Below, in pieces: positions 9,135 to 20,756 of a DNA stretch of 64,000 nucleotides. The position numbers were made by a program, and so were the translations under genes. The notes under the pieces were generated by a model that had not been told where the DNA came from, made no database searches, and saw nothing but the letters and a program-made list of their open reading frames with translations. Source of the stretch: Morchella semilibera (Eukaryota; Ascomycota; Pezizomycetes; Pezizales; Morchellaceae); the NCBI GenBank assembly GCA_009192285.1, contig WBVU01000004.1:372001-436000 (forward strand), in the 5' to 3' direction. Each line of letters starts with the position of its first letter. Position 1 is the stretch's first letter.

Positions 9135-11651
9135 ATGGAATCATCACAAAGTTCTGATCGCCGATACCAGAGAAGAGAAATGTATGGTCCGCGTCCAATG
9201 AATCGGTCAGGCCCAAGGTCTAGATCACCAAATCCTCCTCCATCCGCTGCCCCTCAGTCATTCCGGCGGCTGAGCCACATGCCGGAAAAATCTTTACCTC
9301 TTGAAAGTATCCAGAGTAGTAATGCGAGCCGAAAAGATGTCGACGAGCCCGAAGGAAAAGGGTTGACAATTCCCAAACGAAGTTTGCAGGTCAGGGTGGT
9401 GAATATTTCGCCGGACGCTATGTTTCTCCCATCGAACAGTGAAATGAGCACTTTTGCAAAGGCCAGTTCTATTCACTCACAGTCATCCGTCATACATTTA
9501 CTGAAAGCACAGCCTTCCATGTCTTCCATTCAAACAATTGGTGACTACTCCCGGTATCCACAATGGTCACAAGGAGGAGGGGCTGGTTCATCTGAGATTT
9601 CTTCAGCACTCCCAATATTTATCGTCGACGGCGATTACAAGGGAAAACAGTCTTACAATGATCCAATTTTTCATCGAGAAGATCCTGAGGGTGGTATCTC
9701 CTTATACACCGAGGGTGGTGGTATATCACTCCAGTACCCCACAATTCATGAAAGGGAAGACGATGATATCCTCCATAATCCAAATCCGAATGAAAAATTC
9801 AGACCTAGTTATACAAGAGTATTTATGGGGATTCTATATTGTACTATGTTTATTTGCGGGGTCTTTAGTCTATTTATCGTATGGCCTGTTCTTACTTATG
9901 CTAGGCTTGCACGGGAAGGCAGGTCGGGCTTAGACCATGAAGGGCCCCTTTCCGGTATTACCTACCCAATTCTAGGTGCCGCGGGGGCCTTGATAGACGT
10001 CGACACACCGGAATCTGCAATGACACGAGACTCAGTAATGGGAGGCGGGAAATTAAGGCTGGTATTTAGTGATGAGTTTAATAAGGACGGAAGATCATTC
10101 GACGAAAACGAAGACCCTTTTTGGCAGGCCATGGATTTTCATTATGCTTCTACCAATGATTTACAATGGTATGATCCAGACGCTGTAACAACAAAGGACG
10201 GGACACTTCGTTTGAGACTAGAGGCGTTCAAAAACCACAACCTTGATTATCGGTCTGGGATGCTTCAGAGCTGGAATAAGCTTTGTTTTAAAGGCGGCGT
10301 TTTGGAGGCGTCAGTCTCACTCCCGGGTCCTGCTGGTGTTCCGGGACTGTGGCCGGGTATTTGGACCTTAGGGAATCTTGGTAGGCCTGGGTACATGTCG
10401 ACGACTGATGGGGTATGGCCATATGCATACGATGAATGCGACGCTGGAATTACTCCAAATCAGTCAAGTAGCGATGGTATATCATTTCTTCCGGGTCAAA
10501 GATTTGCAAGGTGTGTCTGCACAGGAGAGGACCATCCAAGCCCTGGAATTGGACGTGGGGCTCCCGAAATTGATGTCCTCGAGGCAAGTACTGATGGAAA
10601 GCTAAGACTGGGCATCGTCACACAGTCTAGCCAAATTGTAAGTTTTCCATCCGTATAGAATTTATGCGCATATAGGTGACTGGTTCTTTAGGCGCCGTTC
10701 GATATTTGGCATAGGCCTGATGTAAATTTTCTAGCAATCAAGAACCCCCAGATTACTCAAATGAATGGATGGAGCGGTGGCCCTTTTCAACAAGCTATCA
10801 GTGGTATTGGTTCCTAGGTTAACTCTATTTGTCAACGTGACTAACAAATCTTCCAAAGGTGTTACTACTCTGAATAATGAATGGTATGATGGGAAACAGG
10901 TGGGTCTGGTTAATAAAAAATCTATTAAGAAAGGTCAAGAGACTCATCGTCGATATAGTTTCAAAAATATGCATTTGAGTATAGACCTGGCAAACGCAAC
11001 GGTCAGATTGCCTGGTTTGTTGGTGATGAAGAAACATTTCGAATGACAGGTGATACAGTCCCTCGTTGCAGTTTCAGTCTTCTACTCATGTCTCTAACTA
11101 GCATTTTTAGGTGATGCAATCGGCCCAAATGGCAATGTCGGCCAACGGGACATCTCTCGAGAACCCATGTCTATAATTTTAAACCTTGGTCTCAGTACCT
11201 CATGGACATATATTGACTGGAACCTCTTGGGGTAAGTTATGATAGTAAAATCTATAACTAACGTACTGGTGGTATACTGAGTTTGACTGAATATTTAGCC
11301 CTAAATTGGCTGACGGTGTCACCATGTACATTGACTACGTGCGGATCTACCAGGAGCAAGGGAGAGAATCAATTACTTGTGATCCACGTAAGTTCAATCC
11401 CTCATGTCTATATCTAGTGTTTGTTATCCGTATTAATTGCCTTGCACATATGACCTTCTAGCGAGATTCCCTACAACCGAGTACATAAAGAACCACCCTA
11501 TTTCTTACATGAACCCCAACCTCACAGTGAGTCATAGTACTAGCTCAAAGAAGGTTGAAATACAATATTAATCATTTTTTCAAAAAAAAAATAGTTATGG
11601 GAGGATACGGGCTATAGTTGGCCCAGAAATGAATTGGTACCAGGCTGCTAA
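9135..11651 (+). CDS. KRE6: Kre6/Skn1-type beta-1,6-glucan biosynthesis protein (GH16 domain)
   Basis: Type II membrane protein of the secretory pathway required for cell-wall beta-1,6-glucan. Start at the first ATG (9135). Residues about 1-230 are a Ser/Pro-rich cytosolic tail; one membrane helix follows ([18 protein letters not shown]). The lumenal GH16-like domain begins [16 protein letters not shown] and contains [21 protein letters not shown] and the catalytic-type motif [11 protein letters not shown]; later exons add [31 protein letters not shown] and [11 protein letters not shown]. Introns fall after about 10638, 10793, 10900, 11048, 11231, 11388 and 11526; stop is 11649-11651. A single copy is in view, so Kre6 versus Skn1 cannot be decided. 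The reading frame is intact throughout. Confidence 0.9.
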
Positions 11652-12172
11652 AATAGATATGGGGTGGCTGGTGTCCTCAATATTCGCAATAGCCTAAAAA
11701 TGCTGCCTAAAGTCATGGACTCGATGTTATTATCACTACTCGTCCGATAGACAAAATTGTCTTGGTGGGAGGTTCCAGTGGAATATATGCGGTACATTAA
11801 TTATTAGAAGGTGTGTCACCATCATAAGATATCACTCGTAGCCTGGATGCCAGGGAGGGCGTATGGGAGGAAAGCACTTCTAAAACAAGCTCTGAAACGA
11901 TTTGACAAGGGTCCTAGGAACAATCCTAGTAGGCCATCGCAAAACACTGCATTAATAATTGAAAAAAAAAAAAAAAGGCTTGGCCCCTGCGGCTCTCCTT
12001 AGTAATTTAATTGCCCCTCCAAACCCCGCCATCCAAAAAATCCTTCCCTGACTCAACCTTATCCTGTTTTCTTGACCACTGACTCAACTTTTCAAAGTTT
12101 ATAAACTAACGGAGAGCTTCTCGTGTTTACCTGTAGCTTCACTATTAAACGACACTTAAATAGACAATAAAT
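11652..12172. other. Intergenic region KRE6 to ZPR1
   Basis: About 520 bp. It includes a 14-A run near 11961-11975 and otherwise unremarkable AT-rich sequence. The ZPR1 promoter should lie at its right side. Confidence 0.45.
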
Positions 12173-13757
12173 ATGGCTCCTTCCGCTGAGCCCAAGCAAG
12201 AAGATATGTTCCAGTCTATTGGCAACCAAGTCGACGCCGTCGCCAGTGGCGGCACCGAAGGTATAGAGGGGGAAGGTTTTACTGTTGACGAACCACAGAT
12301 TGTGGACAACATTGGTATGTTTCTTACAGTGGTTATGCGCCGACCTCAGTTTGTAGCTATATACTGATCGACGTTCTTGCTTTCTAGAATCGTTGTGCAT
12401 GAACTGTCACGAACAAGGGATTACTCGTCTGCTTCTTACACGAATTCCATTTTTCCGCGAGTTGTTGTTATGTCTTTTGAGTGCTCCCACTGCCATTTCC
12501 GCAACAATGAGATCACCTCCGCAGGAGTCATCCAAGAGCGCGGATGCTCTTATACCTTCACGGTTGAAAACAAAGAGGATATGAACAGGCAGATAGTAAA
12601 GTCTGAGACATGCACATCGCGCTTTATCGAATTGGATCTCGAGATTCCTGCCCAGCGTGGACAGCTTACGAATGTCGAAGGTCTTTTATCACTTGTGCTC
12701 GAAGACATTGAACAGGACCAGCCGAAGCGCAAGGAGGTCGACCCGGAGTCATATGAGAAGATTGCAGAGTTTGTTGCCAAGGGGAAAGATATGGTGGAGG
12801 GGCGAGCATTCCCGTTCACTGTAAAGGTTGACGACCCAGCTGGCAACTCGTGGATTGAGCCGAAGCCAGATGACGCGAAGGGGAAATGGACCAGGCACGA
12901 CTACGTCAGGACACCGGAAATGAACACAGCGCTTGGTTTGACTGATACGAGCGCGGAGGATACCGAGAAGTTTGAGGACGACGATATTAGGCCTGATGAG
13001 GTTCACACTTTCCCGGCGAGCTGTCCTAGCTGCGTCAGGCCATGTAGTACACATATGAAGCTTGTGGATATCCCTCATTTCAAGGAGGTGGTTATTATGA
13101 GCACTGTTTGCGACGCTTGCGGGTGTGAGTTTCCCAACTGGTAACAGCTTTTCCCGAAAGGCATTATTAATAGTTTTTAGATAAGAGCAATGAGGTAAAG
13201 ACTGGAGGAGCTGTTCCTTCTATGGGACGTATCATTACCCTAAAGGTCGAGGACGAGGAGGATCTTGCTCGTGATATTCTCAAGGTTTGTAGGATTTTAT
13301 TAATTAGTGACGTTCAAGCTAACTTTCCCAGTCCGAGACGTGTGCCCTCACCTGTCCCGAGATAAATCTTGATCTCACTCCCGGAACCCTCGGGGGGCGT
13401 TTTACCACCCTTGAAGGTCTCCTTCAACAGGTTCACGACGACCTACACCAGCGAATTTGGGGCGATATGGCCGATGAAACCTCCGACTCGGTCGAAAAAG
13501 AAACCAGGGATAAGTGGGAGGAGTTCTTCCAGGGACTCCGCGACGCCAAGAGTGGAAAGAAGAAGTTCACCTGTATCCTCGATGATCCTCTCGCGGCCAG
13601 TTATGTTCAGAACCTGTATGCGCCTGACCCTGACCCACAGTTGACTATTGTCGATGTTCCCAGGACCAAGGAGCAGGAGGATGATTTAGGTATCTCGGAC
13701 ATGAGGACCGAGAACTACAATGAGGATGGGTCCGAGAAGGTTGGAGGGACGGCATAG
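12173..13757 (+). CDS. ZPR1: Zinc-finger protein Zpr1 (eEF1A-folding factor)
   Basis: Essential dimeric zinc-finger protein that binds eEF1A and acts in its folding. It has two ZPR1 repeats. Exon 1 (12173 to about 12313) gives an acidic N-terminus; repeat 1 starts [20 protein letters not shown], then [18 protein letters not shown]; repeat 2 has [33 protein letters not shown] and [16 protein letters not shown], followed by the C-terminal helical part ending [20 protein letters not shown]. Introns after 12313, about 13122 and about 13286. Oddity: the two halves of zinc finger 1 are in different frames. The change falls at about 12460, where GAGTTG occurs and GAGGTTG would restore VVVMSFEC. That is one missing G, in a protein that should be essential; assembly error is likeliest. 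Confidence 0.9.
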
Positions 13758-14287
13758 AATAGATCGATACTTGTACCAAGTGACGTTTCTTTTTTCTTTT
13801 TTCCTTTTTTCCTTTTTCTTTCTTTTCCTTCCTCTTTTCTTTTTAGCGGCAGGTGGTAAATATCAGAAGTTGGGGGGTGGGCGTCTAAACATGGAGTGGG
13901 ATAAAAAGTCGTTACATGTATAATTAGGATGTACTTTTTTTTTTTTTTTTTTCCTTTATATAAGGATACCTCAGGTCTTTAGATGTATCTCTTTGCTTGT
14001 ATTTGTAACAAGGAGGGCACAAAAAAATCAATAGAAGATCGGAACTGTTTTTAAAAGTCAAAGTCAGCTGTTGATGGTGAAGATGATTAATTATATCCGT
14101 CCCAGGGTTAGGGTTCCATGCTTGATTTCTCATCACGGAGCTGCACTCGACAGCAAAGCCCCTAAAACATCAAACATCAAACATCAAACATCAAACATCA
14201 CGACATCACGACATCATCACATTCTCACCGTATAAACACCCCCCCCCCCCCACCCCACAGCCTCATAACATAACCCACACTCAAACA
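13758..14287. other. Intergenic region ZPR1 to GPI8 with pyrimidine tract and tandem repeat
   Basis: Left part is a long T/C tract (about 13785-13845) followed by an 18-T run near 13936-13953. Next to the GPI8 start is a short tandem array of a CAAACAT-type heptamer (about 14166-14205) running into CGACATCA repeats and a C10 run. No gene seen. Confidence 0.5.
14166..14220. repeat. Tandem heptamer repeat (ACATCAA)n
   Basis: Four to five direct copies of ACATCAA followed by degenerate CACGACAT units, about 70 bp upstream of the GPI8 start codon. Probably simple slippage repeat within the promoter. Confidence 0.7.
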
Positions 14288-15480
14288 ATGAAGCCTGAAC
14301 GTCTGCTCCTCCCTCTCGCCCTCCTCTCTGGAGCTCTCGCCCAGCACACCTCCAACTGGGCAGTCCTCGTCTCCACATCCCGATTCTGGTTCAACTACCG
14401 CCACCTGGCCAATGTTCTCTCCATGTACCGGACCGTGAAGCGTCTCGGCATCCCCGACTCGCAAATCATCCTCATGCTCTCGGACGACATCGCCTGCAAC
14501 CCCCGCAACGCCTTTCCGGGGACCGTCTACAACAACGCCGACCGCGCGCTCGACCTCTACGGCGACAACATCGAGGTCGACTACCGCGGGTACGAGGTGA
14601 CGGTCGAGAACTTTATCCGTCTGCTCACGGACCGTGTCGCGCCCGACACGCCGCGCAGCAAGCGCCTGCTCACGGACGACCGCAGCAACATCTTCATCTA
14701 CATGACGGGCCACGGCGGCAACGAGTTCCTAAAGTTCCAGGACGCGGAGGAGATCAGCGCCTTTGACATTGCCGACGCGTTTGAGCAGATGTGGGAGAAG
14801 AAGCGGTACCACGAGATGCTCTTCATGGTCGACACGTGCCAGGCAAACACAATGTACAGCAAGTTCTACTCGCCAAACATCCTGGCCACGGGCAGCAGCA
14901 AGCTCGACGAGAGCAGCTACTCGCACCATGCCGATAACGATGTCGGCGTCGCCGTCATCGATAGGTACACCTACTACAACCTGGAGTTTCTGGAGAACGA
15001 GGTAAAGACGGCCAGCAGCAGCCGTAGCACAATGAAGGACTTGTTTGATAGCTATGATACGGAGAAGATACACTCGACGCCAGGGGTGCGCACGGACCTC
15101 TTTAGGCGGGAGCTGAGCGAGACGCTCATCACGGATTTCTTTGGGAACGTGCAGAATGTGGAGCTGGAGGGCGAGGGCGGTGGGAGCTGGGATGAGGATC
15201 TGCTGGAGCTGTCGAGGCTGGCGGTCAACTTTACAATACCGAGGAGGAATGGATCGTGTGTGAGTGGTGGTAGTGGTGGTAGTGGCCAGAAGGTGGTGGT
15301 GCAGGAGGAGGAGAAGAAGAAAGAGGAGGAGGGGGGGAGGGGGGGAGGTGGGTACGGAGAAGGGAGGGCGCAGTGAGGGTTGTGGAGGAGGAGGAGGGGT
15401 GGAATAGGGCGGTGGGGGTGGGGGCGCTGCTGGCATGCGCGGCGGCGTGGGTTGCGGGGTCGGCGCTGTCGGCGCTGTAG
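14288..15480 (+). CDS. GPI8: GPI transamidase catalytic subunit Gpi8 (peptidase C13)
   Basis: ER cysteine transamidase that cleaves the C-terminal signal and attaches the GPI anchor. A signal peptide (LLLPLALLSGALAQ) is followed by the conserved NWAVLVSTSRFWFNYRH, DSQIILMLSDDIACNPRN and catalytic motifs: His in YMTGHGGNEFLKFQD and Cys in MLFMVDTCQANTMY. The single long frame reaches 15376 and ends in low-complexity Gly/Glu. The membrane anchor expected at the C-terminus, VGVGALLACAAAWVAG, lies in another frame ending at 15478-15480. An intron of about 117 bp from 15257 (donor GTGTGA) to 15373 (acceptor GCGCAG) would join them in frame; a frame error in the G-rich stretch is the alternative. 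Codon use is strongly GC3, unlike ZPR1 and BST1. Confidence 0.93.
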
Positions 15481-16242
15481 TATGTAGTGGCGTGGCCCGC
15501 TTGTTTTCCTTTTTTTTTTTTCTGGAGTAATTGTGTTTCCTTTCTTCTCTTCTTGTCCCTTTTTCTTTTATTGGCCCGTGTTGATACCCATGACTGTGGG
15601 AAGGGTCTGTCTGTCTGTATTGTATTGTATGTAGCTTATTTCTACCCACCGTTTTGTGCACAGAGTGGGCAGGACCCTCCAAAAAAAACACACATCAAAT
15701 TGTGAATATTCAAACTCATCTCTGGCACGTTTCTCCAGAGCTCAAACATGAATGGGACAGACCCGTTTACTGTATCATGCATGTACTGAGTACATGTACC
15801 TACATATCCAATTGACACGGAAATGACCATATGTACCAGTTTTTTTTTTAAATTCTGCTGGCTAGCCATCGTATCGTCACGCTCTGCTTTCACTTTTGCT
15901 CGCTCGCTCCAACGGCATAGAAGGATTTCCAATTGCATTTCCGGCACATAACAAAACAAGAAAGAGGAAAGAACCACGTACGGATATACTGTACCGAAAA
16001 TAAAAGGACAAAACAGAACAGATTTTACTGTACAACCCCTTCTCTATTGAAAAAAAAGATTGCAACTGCAGCCTTTTTTTTTTTTAATTTCCCTGCCCCC
16101 CCTAGGCCAAGTTTTCCAAAATAGAGTAGGGGAAGAAAGCGTCCCGACGAAGAAAAACAGAAGCCAGGTACCAGGTCCGGATATAACTAACACAACACGC
16201 ACTAATAACTGTCAGCAAGCTAGCTAGCTAGCCATAACGCAT
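15481..16242. other. Convergent intergenic region GPI8/VMA11
   Basis: About 760 bp holding both 3' UTRs. Contains T- and A-runs, ACATGTA motifs near 15780-15800, and a (CTAG)n-like stretch near 16219-16231. No gene supported; overlapping open frames on both strands have no recognisable product. Confidence 0.5.
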
Positions 16243-16998
16243 CTAGCCGTTCGTCTTGGTGTTCAGAATCAACCTATCCCCCGCCGCGCGCGCGTTAGCC
16301 CCCAAGCCCACATCCCCCCTCCCCTCCCGGCAAAGACAAATACATACGCCACAATCAACCCATACAGCCCCAGGACCTCCGCGAAAATCAGGATCAGCAC
16401 CATGCCCACAAAGACCTTCCCCTGGCTCATGAACGCCCTGCTGCCGGCGTTGCCCACGACGCCGATCGCATAGCCGGCCGCGAGGCCAGCGAGGCCGACG
16501 GACATTCCGGCGCCCAGGTGGGCGAAGCCACTAAAGAGGGAGTAGCTGTTCTTGGGGCCGAGGTCACCGGCGATGAGGACCGCGATCACGAGACCGTAGA
16601 CGGCGATGATACCGGACATGATTACGCCTAGAGTGGTGGTGGTGTTAGTGTGTGTACTGGGGGGAGAGGTGGCTGGGGGAGGCACTAATGAGTGATTTCA
16701 TGATTAGTTCGGGCTTGAATGTGCCCACGCCGGCGATGGCGACTCCGGCCTATAGTAGTGGTGGGACGCGTTAGTGTGGTGTGGAAGGGGAGGAGGGAGA
16801 GAGGGGGGTGGGGGAGGGGGTACCTTTGCGGTTCCGTATGCAGCGCCCATGGCGGAGAAGATCATTGCGGAGGCACTGAGGGCTGGCTGTTAGTCTCCCA
16901 TTCATAGCTATAGGGACAAGGAGGAGGGGGGGGGGCAGTTACATTCCGGCAAACCCAAAGAAGGGCGCGTACGGAGGGTTCACCTCTGAGGACGACAT
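16243..16998 (-). CDS. VMA11: Vacuolar H+-ATPase proteolipid subunit c' (Vma11)
   Basis: Fungus-specific proteolipid of the V0 proton-translocating ring in the vacuolar membrane. Five exons (16998-16943, 16875-16824, 16749-16686, 16627-16348, 16273-16243) total 483 nt, 160 residues. It has four membrane helices: [57 protein letters not shown] and [20 protein letters not shown]; the proton-carrying glutamate is present in helix 4 (IFAEVLG). Assigned to c' over c (VMA3) because of [31 protein letters not shown] and the ending LILNTKTNG, which match c' sequences I recall. Intron-rich for its size; strong GC3 codon bias. Divergent from MTC6. Confidence 0.9.
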
Positions 16999-17386
16999 TG
17001 TCTGTGTTTCGTGGGCTCTTTGTCAGGTTCTGTGTGTTTTCTGGCGGCGGTTGTGTTTGTTGTAATTGTGGTGGTGATGTTTGGTGATTGTGAAGAAGTT
17101 TAGAGAGCAGAAAGCAGACACTCGCGGGCTACGCAACTTTGCTTTGTTGTGAGTGAGTTGACATGCGGTGGAAGGGTGGCCCGGGTAAGTGGCTGTGGCG
17201 TTACCCGGGGATTGTTGATATCAGGTCGGGGCGATCATTGATATCGAGATATTTGTCTGTGGATATTCACACTCACTCACTCGTTATATACATCAACTTA
17301 TTCACATCTACAGACAGTCATATCCCCCACTATTCACACCTACAGACCTCCCGTCATAGGATTATCCTGATAGTATAGTGCTGGCT
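16999..17386. promoter_or_regulatory. Divergent promoter region VMA11/MTC6
   Basis: The 388 bp between two start codons on opposite strands must carry both promoters. It contains GT-rich sequence on the left and CACTCACTCAC repeats near 17268-17282. No specific element could be assigned. Confidence 0.5.
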
Positions 17387-19323
17387 ATGGCCTCTTGGTC
17401 GCCCACAGTCACCACAGACTTTGTCTCCGAGACCTGGAGCACCGTTCTGCTTGTAAGCTCCCCCCCCCCCCAATATCCCATCATAAACTCACACATAGCC
17501 AATTAACACCCCATCTAGAGCTTGCGAGACCTCCGCCGCGACGTACCCATAAACTATAACCAGTACCCGGGCATCGCCCTGACGCCGGCATGTTTCGCGG
17601 ACGCCCGGTACACACCCGACAAGGCGGACTGTGTCGCGGACCTGATTGCGATCGGGTATCGGAGCTTCCTGTTGGACCTGTATCTGGACGGGGTGAGCGC
17701 GTCTTGGGGGATATGTCCAGGTGCGGGGGTTTTCCACTCTACTACATGTAGCTATTGGGGAGGGGGGGGGAGTGAGCTATCTAGCTAACTGACTGACTGG
17801 GCCGCACTACAGGAGACACTGATATTCCTGCCCCTACCGGGGCTCTAATACTACTGCCTCTACATCTAGCTCTACTATAAGCTCTACCTCCTCCTCTACC
17901 ACCACCGCCCCCCTCTCCCCGCGGCAGTCCCAGGCCTCCTCCTCCGTCTGCAGCCCCGCCTTCAATGCCACAACCCTCCTCACAATCTTCGACACCTGGA
18001 TGACCCGGCACCAACACGGACCTCGGCGCACGCATCCTCCTCCTCACACTCAACCTACACCCCGCCACAAACCAGACCACCACCACCCCCGCCCCCCCTC
18101 TCACCAGCACCCTCAAGAGCGCCAACGTCCTCGCAGACGCCTACACGCCCACCCGCCTCCTCTCCGACCGCTCCGACCTCAACAGCAGCTGGCACGCCGA
18201 CGCGGACGCCGGCGCCGGCGCCAGCGCCGACCCCGACTTCGCCCCCACAAACGACACGTACTTCACGACGACGCTCCTCCCCGACGGCACCGCCATGACC
18301 CCCGACGGCTGGCCGTCAGAGTCGTACCTCGAGTTCCGGATCGGAAAGCGCGTCCTCATCTCCTTCGGCCGCATCGACACCGCCCTCCCCTACGACCCCG
18401 CCGCCACCGGCGACGACGCCGTAATCTTCCCCGCATCGTACCTGGGCTCCCCTACCGCCTACAACGCCAGCAGCACGGCGGTGGCGCCGCACTGCTATTT
18501 TGCGCCAGAGGCCACGAGCGTGGCGGCCGCGAACGCGTCGTGGGCGCAGGTGGCTGTCTCTGGCGCTGGAGCTGCGAACGTCACGGCGCTGGTGAATTGC
18601 GGGTATTCGACGTTGCTGGATCCGGAGGCGGCGGCGGCGGGGGTGAACGAGACGGAGCGCTTCAATGTGTTTAAGGAGCAGATTGAGGCGACGGCGGCGT
18701 GGGCGTGGGGCGAGGGCAGCCGGTCAACACAACTGGGAGGAAGGAGTCGTTCCGGTGCGCGGCGGTCAGTGCGAGTGATGGACGGTGGAGCGTTGTTGAC
18801 TGCGAGGAGAGACTACCGGCGGCGTGTCGTGTGGGGGGGCAGCCATACCAGGTGTGTACTCTACCCTTCTTTACATTACTATATTATACTATATACATCC
18901 TAACCCCCCGCACAGTGGACCCTCACCCCTTCCGCATACCCCTACACCTCGATCCCCGCCACCACCGCCGCCGCAAACTGCAGCTTCTCCGCCCCCCGCA
19001 CGCCCCTGGAGAACACGCACCTCGTGCACGCGCTGCGGCGCTCGGCCTCGCCGCGCATCTACATCGACCTCAACTCCCTCTCCACCGAGTCGTGCTGGGT
19101 GACGGGCGGCGCGAACGCAACGTGCCCGTACGCGGCCGCCGACGACGGAAACCGCGAGGTCATCGTGTCGGCCGTCGCCGCGCTCATCGTCCTGGTCGTG
19201 GCGGGGCTCATGTGGTTCGCGAAGGGCGCCAGCTGGCGCGTGGAGCGCAGCCGCCGCAGGAGGTGGAGGGCCGCCAAGAAGAGGGTTAGGGAGGGGGTGG
19301 AGTATGAGGGGGTGCCGTCGTAG
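17387..19323 (+). CDS. MTC6: Mtc6-like membrane glycoprotein (maintenance of telomere capping 6), frame broken as read
   Basis: Fungal single-pass glycoprotein named from a yeast genetic interaction with telomere capping; molecular role unclear. Exon 1 17387 to 17452, then SLRDLRRDVPINYNQYPGIA, ADLIAIGYRSFLLDLYLDG and ICPG. Later parts are VCSPAFNATTLLTIFDTWM, TDLGARILLLTLNLHPATN, SESYLEFRIGKRVLISFGR, SFRCAAVSASDGRWSVVDCE, and a C-terminal helix VSAVAALIVLVVAGLMWFA with a basic tail. Many N-glycosylation sites. The conserved blocks sit in different frames, with changes near 17839-17842 (GGGG), 18004-18006 (CCC) and 18714-18716 (GGG). Either assembly errors or a decaying gene; the third positions remain strongly GC-biased and protein-like on both sides, favouring error. 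An intron follows about 18850. Confidence 0.78.
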
Positions 19324-19384
19324 CGTGTGGGGGGGGGGGGCGTTTTTTTTTTAATGGGGTGGTTGTGTTTTTGTTCTTGTTCTT

Positions 19385-19440
19385 GTTTTTATTATTTTTA
19401 TTATTTTTATTATTTTTATTATTTTTATTTTTATTATTTT
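19385..19440. repeat. TTTTATTA microsatellite
   Basis: Tandem copies of a TTATTATTT-type unit about 60 bp downstream of the MTC6 stop. Simple-sequence repeat. Confidence 0.85.
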
Positions 19441-19620
19441 TAATCCTATTGTAATCATAGTTGTATTATAACTGCCGCCTCCAAGTAATAGTAATTATGA
19501 GCGTCTGATCCACTCACTCACTCACTCACACCCACTCCTGACTACATGTATTTCCCACAGTACACACATTACCTACCCACATGTACATCCTGAGATGTCT
19601 GACAGGGCTGTATACATGTA

Positions 19621-19780
19621 CAGTACCAAAAAGAGGGGTGGGATCACTACGGTATTCCCGTTGATACGCTAGAAATGCGGTAAGAATACGGTATTTGTAC
19701 AGTACACTTCCTCTAGTGCCGGTTTAATTCGGTATTTGTCATTAAATTCCGTAGTGATTTCACCCCATTTTTTCATACTG
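19621..19780. mobile_element. MITE-like element, family A copy 1 (Tc1/mariner-type ends)
   Basis: A 160-bp element with about 32-bp imperfect terminal inverted repeats: left CAGTACCAAAAAGAGGGGTG, right end complementary (CCGTAGTGATTTCACCCC and ending TTCATACTG). Flanking dinucleotide TA on both sides is a plausible target duplication, which with the CAGT terminus suggests a Tc1/mariner/pogo-type non-autonomous element. Internal sequence (GCCGGTTTAATTCGG, AAGAATACGGT) recurs in at least two other places in the window. No coding capacity. Confidence 0.75.
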
Positions 19781-20694
19781 TAAGTACATGTAGTTAGTAG
19801 TGCGTAAAAACAAGGAGCTAGATACTATACTTGTAACTGGGTCGAGCTTATAAAAGGGTACTTACATACTTTGTGCTTACATGTACTAGTACAGCGGCAA
19901 GCGGCCGGCCGGGACCCTTTCTACTCTAGCTGCTGGGTATGTACATTAAGTACATGCATGTATGCTGGTATAGGGCTGGTACTATTTGTATTTGTATGTA
20001 CCAATTGTTACCCCCTCAACTGCCTGCATGCATGCACGCACAAACCAACCAACCAGGGAGGAGGGGTCGCATCGGATTTGCGTCATGGCCCATCACTCGC
20101 CACAAAGCGGCCAATAACCCAGCCCCCCCCGATCGGACCCGAGGAGATTAGTTGCGGTGCGGTGCGGATCACCACTACCACCACCACCACCCCTCATGGA
20201 CTAGACTAGAGGAGAGTGGATACATAGCTGCGTGGTGATCGCCGCATGATTTACCTACATCACGAGAGCTAGGCCGCCACCACTGGCCGACTACCTGCAT
20301 GGACTTACTTGCAGTACAGGAAGGGAGGGCCCGGAGGACGCGGGTACGGTGCGCATGTTATATAGCCAGAGTAGGGAGCCCCGGTAGATGTGGTCACAAG
20401 TACCACAGTTCTCCTTAATTCAAACCTCGAGAACCGCCGTTTTAGACCAGCGGCTAGTACATAGCTATACTTCTTATTACTAAAATACTAAAGCTAGCAG
20501 AGCGTTATCCCACGAGAAAGAGCACTTGATGGGTACGAAGAAAGATCCATGATGATGCCTCAAAAGCCCCCTATATGATACACACATACACACAATTGAT
20601 ATTAAGTATGAACGCCGGGGGGGGGGGGTTCCGCTGGGTATTCTTTATCATGAAAAAAATAAATGTAGTAGTATATGGTGTGATGGAGTGATGG

Positions 20695-20756
20695 TAGAGA
20701 GAGAGGGAGAGAGAGGGAGAGAGAGGGAGAGAGAGGGAGAGAGAGGGAGAGAGGTT
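20695..20756. repeat. (GAGAGAGGGA)n microsatellite
   Basis: Six or so tandem copies of a 10-bp purine unit in the desert downstream of BST1. Preceded by a short G9 run near 20619. Confidence 0.9.

Noticed and set aside
14729-15691. 320-codon minus-strand open frame
   Set aside because: Antisense to GPI8; Pro/His-rich low complexity caused by the GC-rich codon pattern.
18000-18674. His/Arg/Pro-rich 224-codon plus-strand frame
   Set aside because: Wrong frame of MTC6; composition is a GC-bias artefact.
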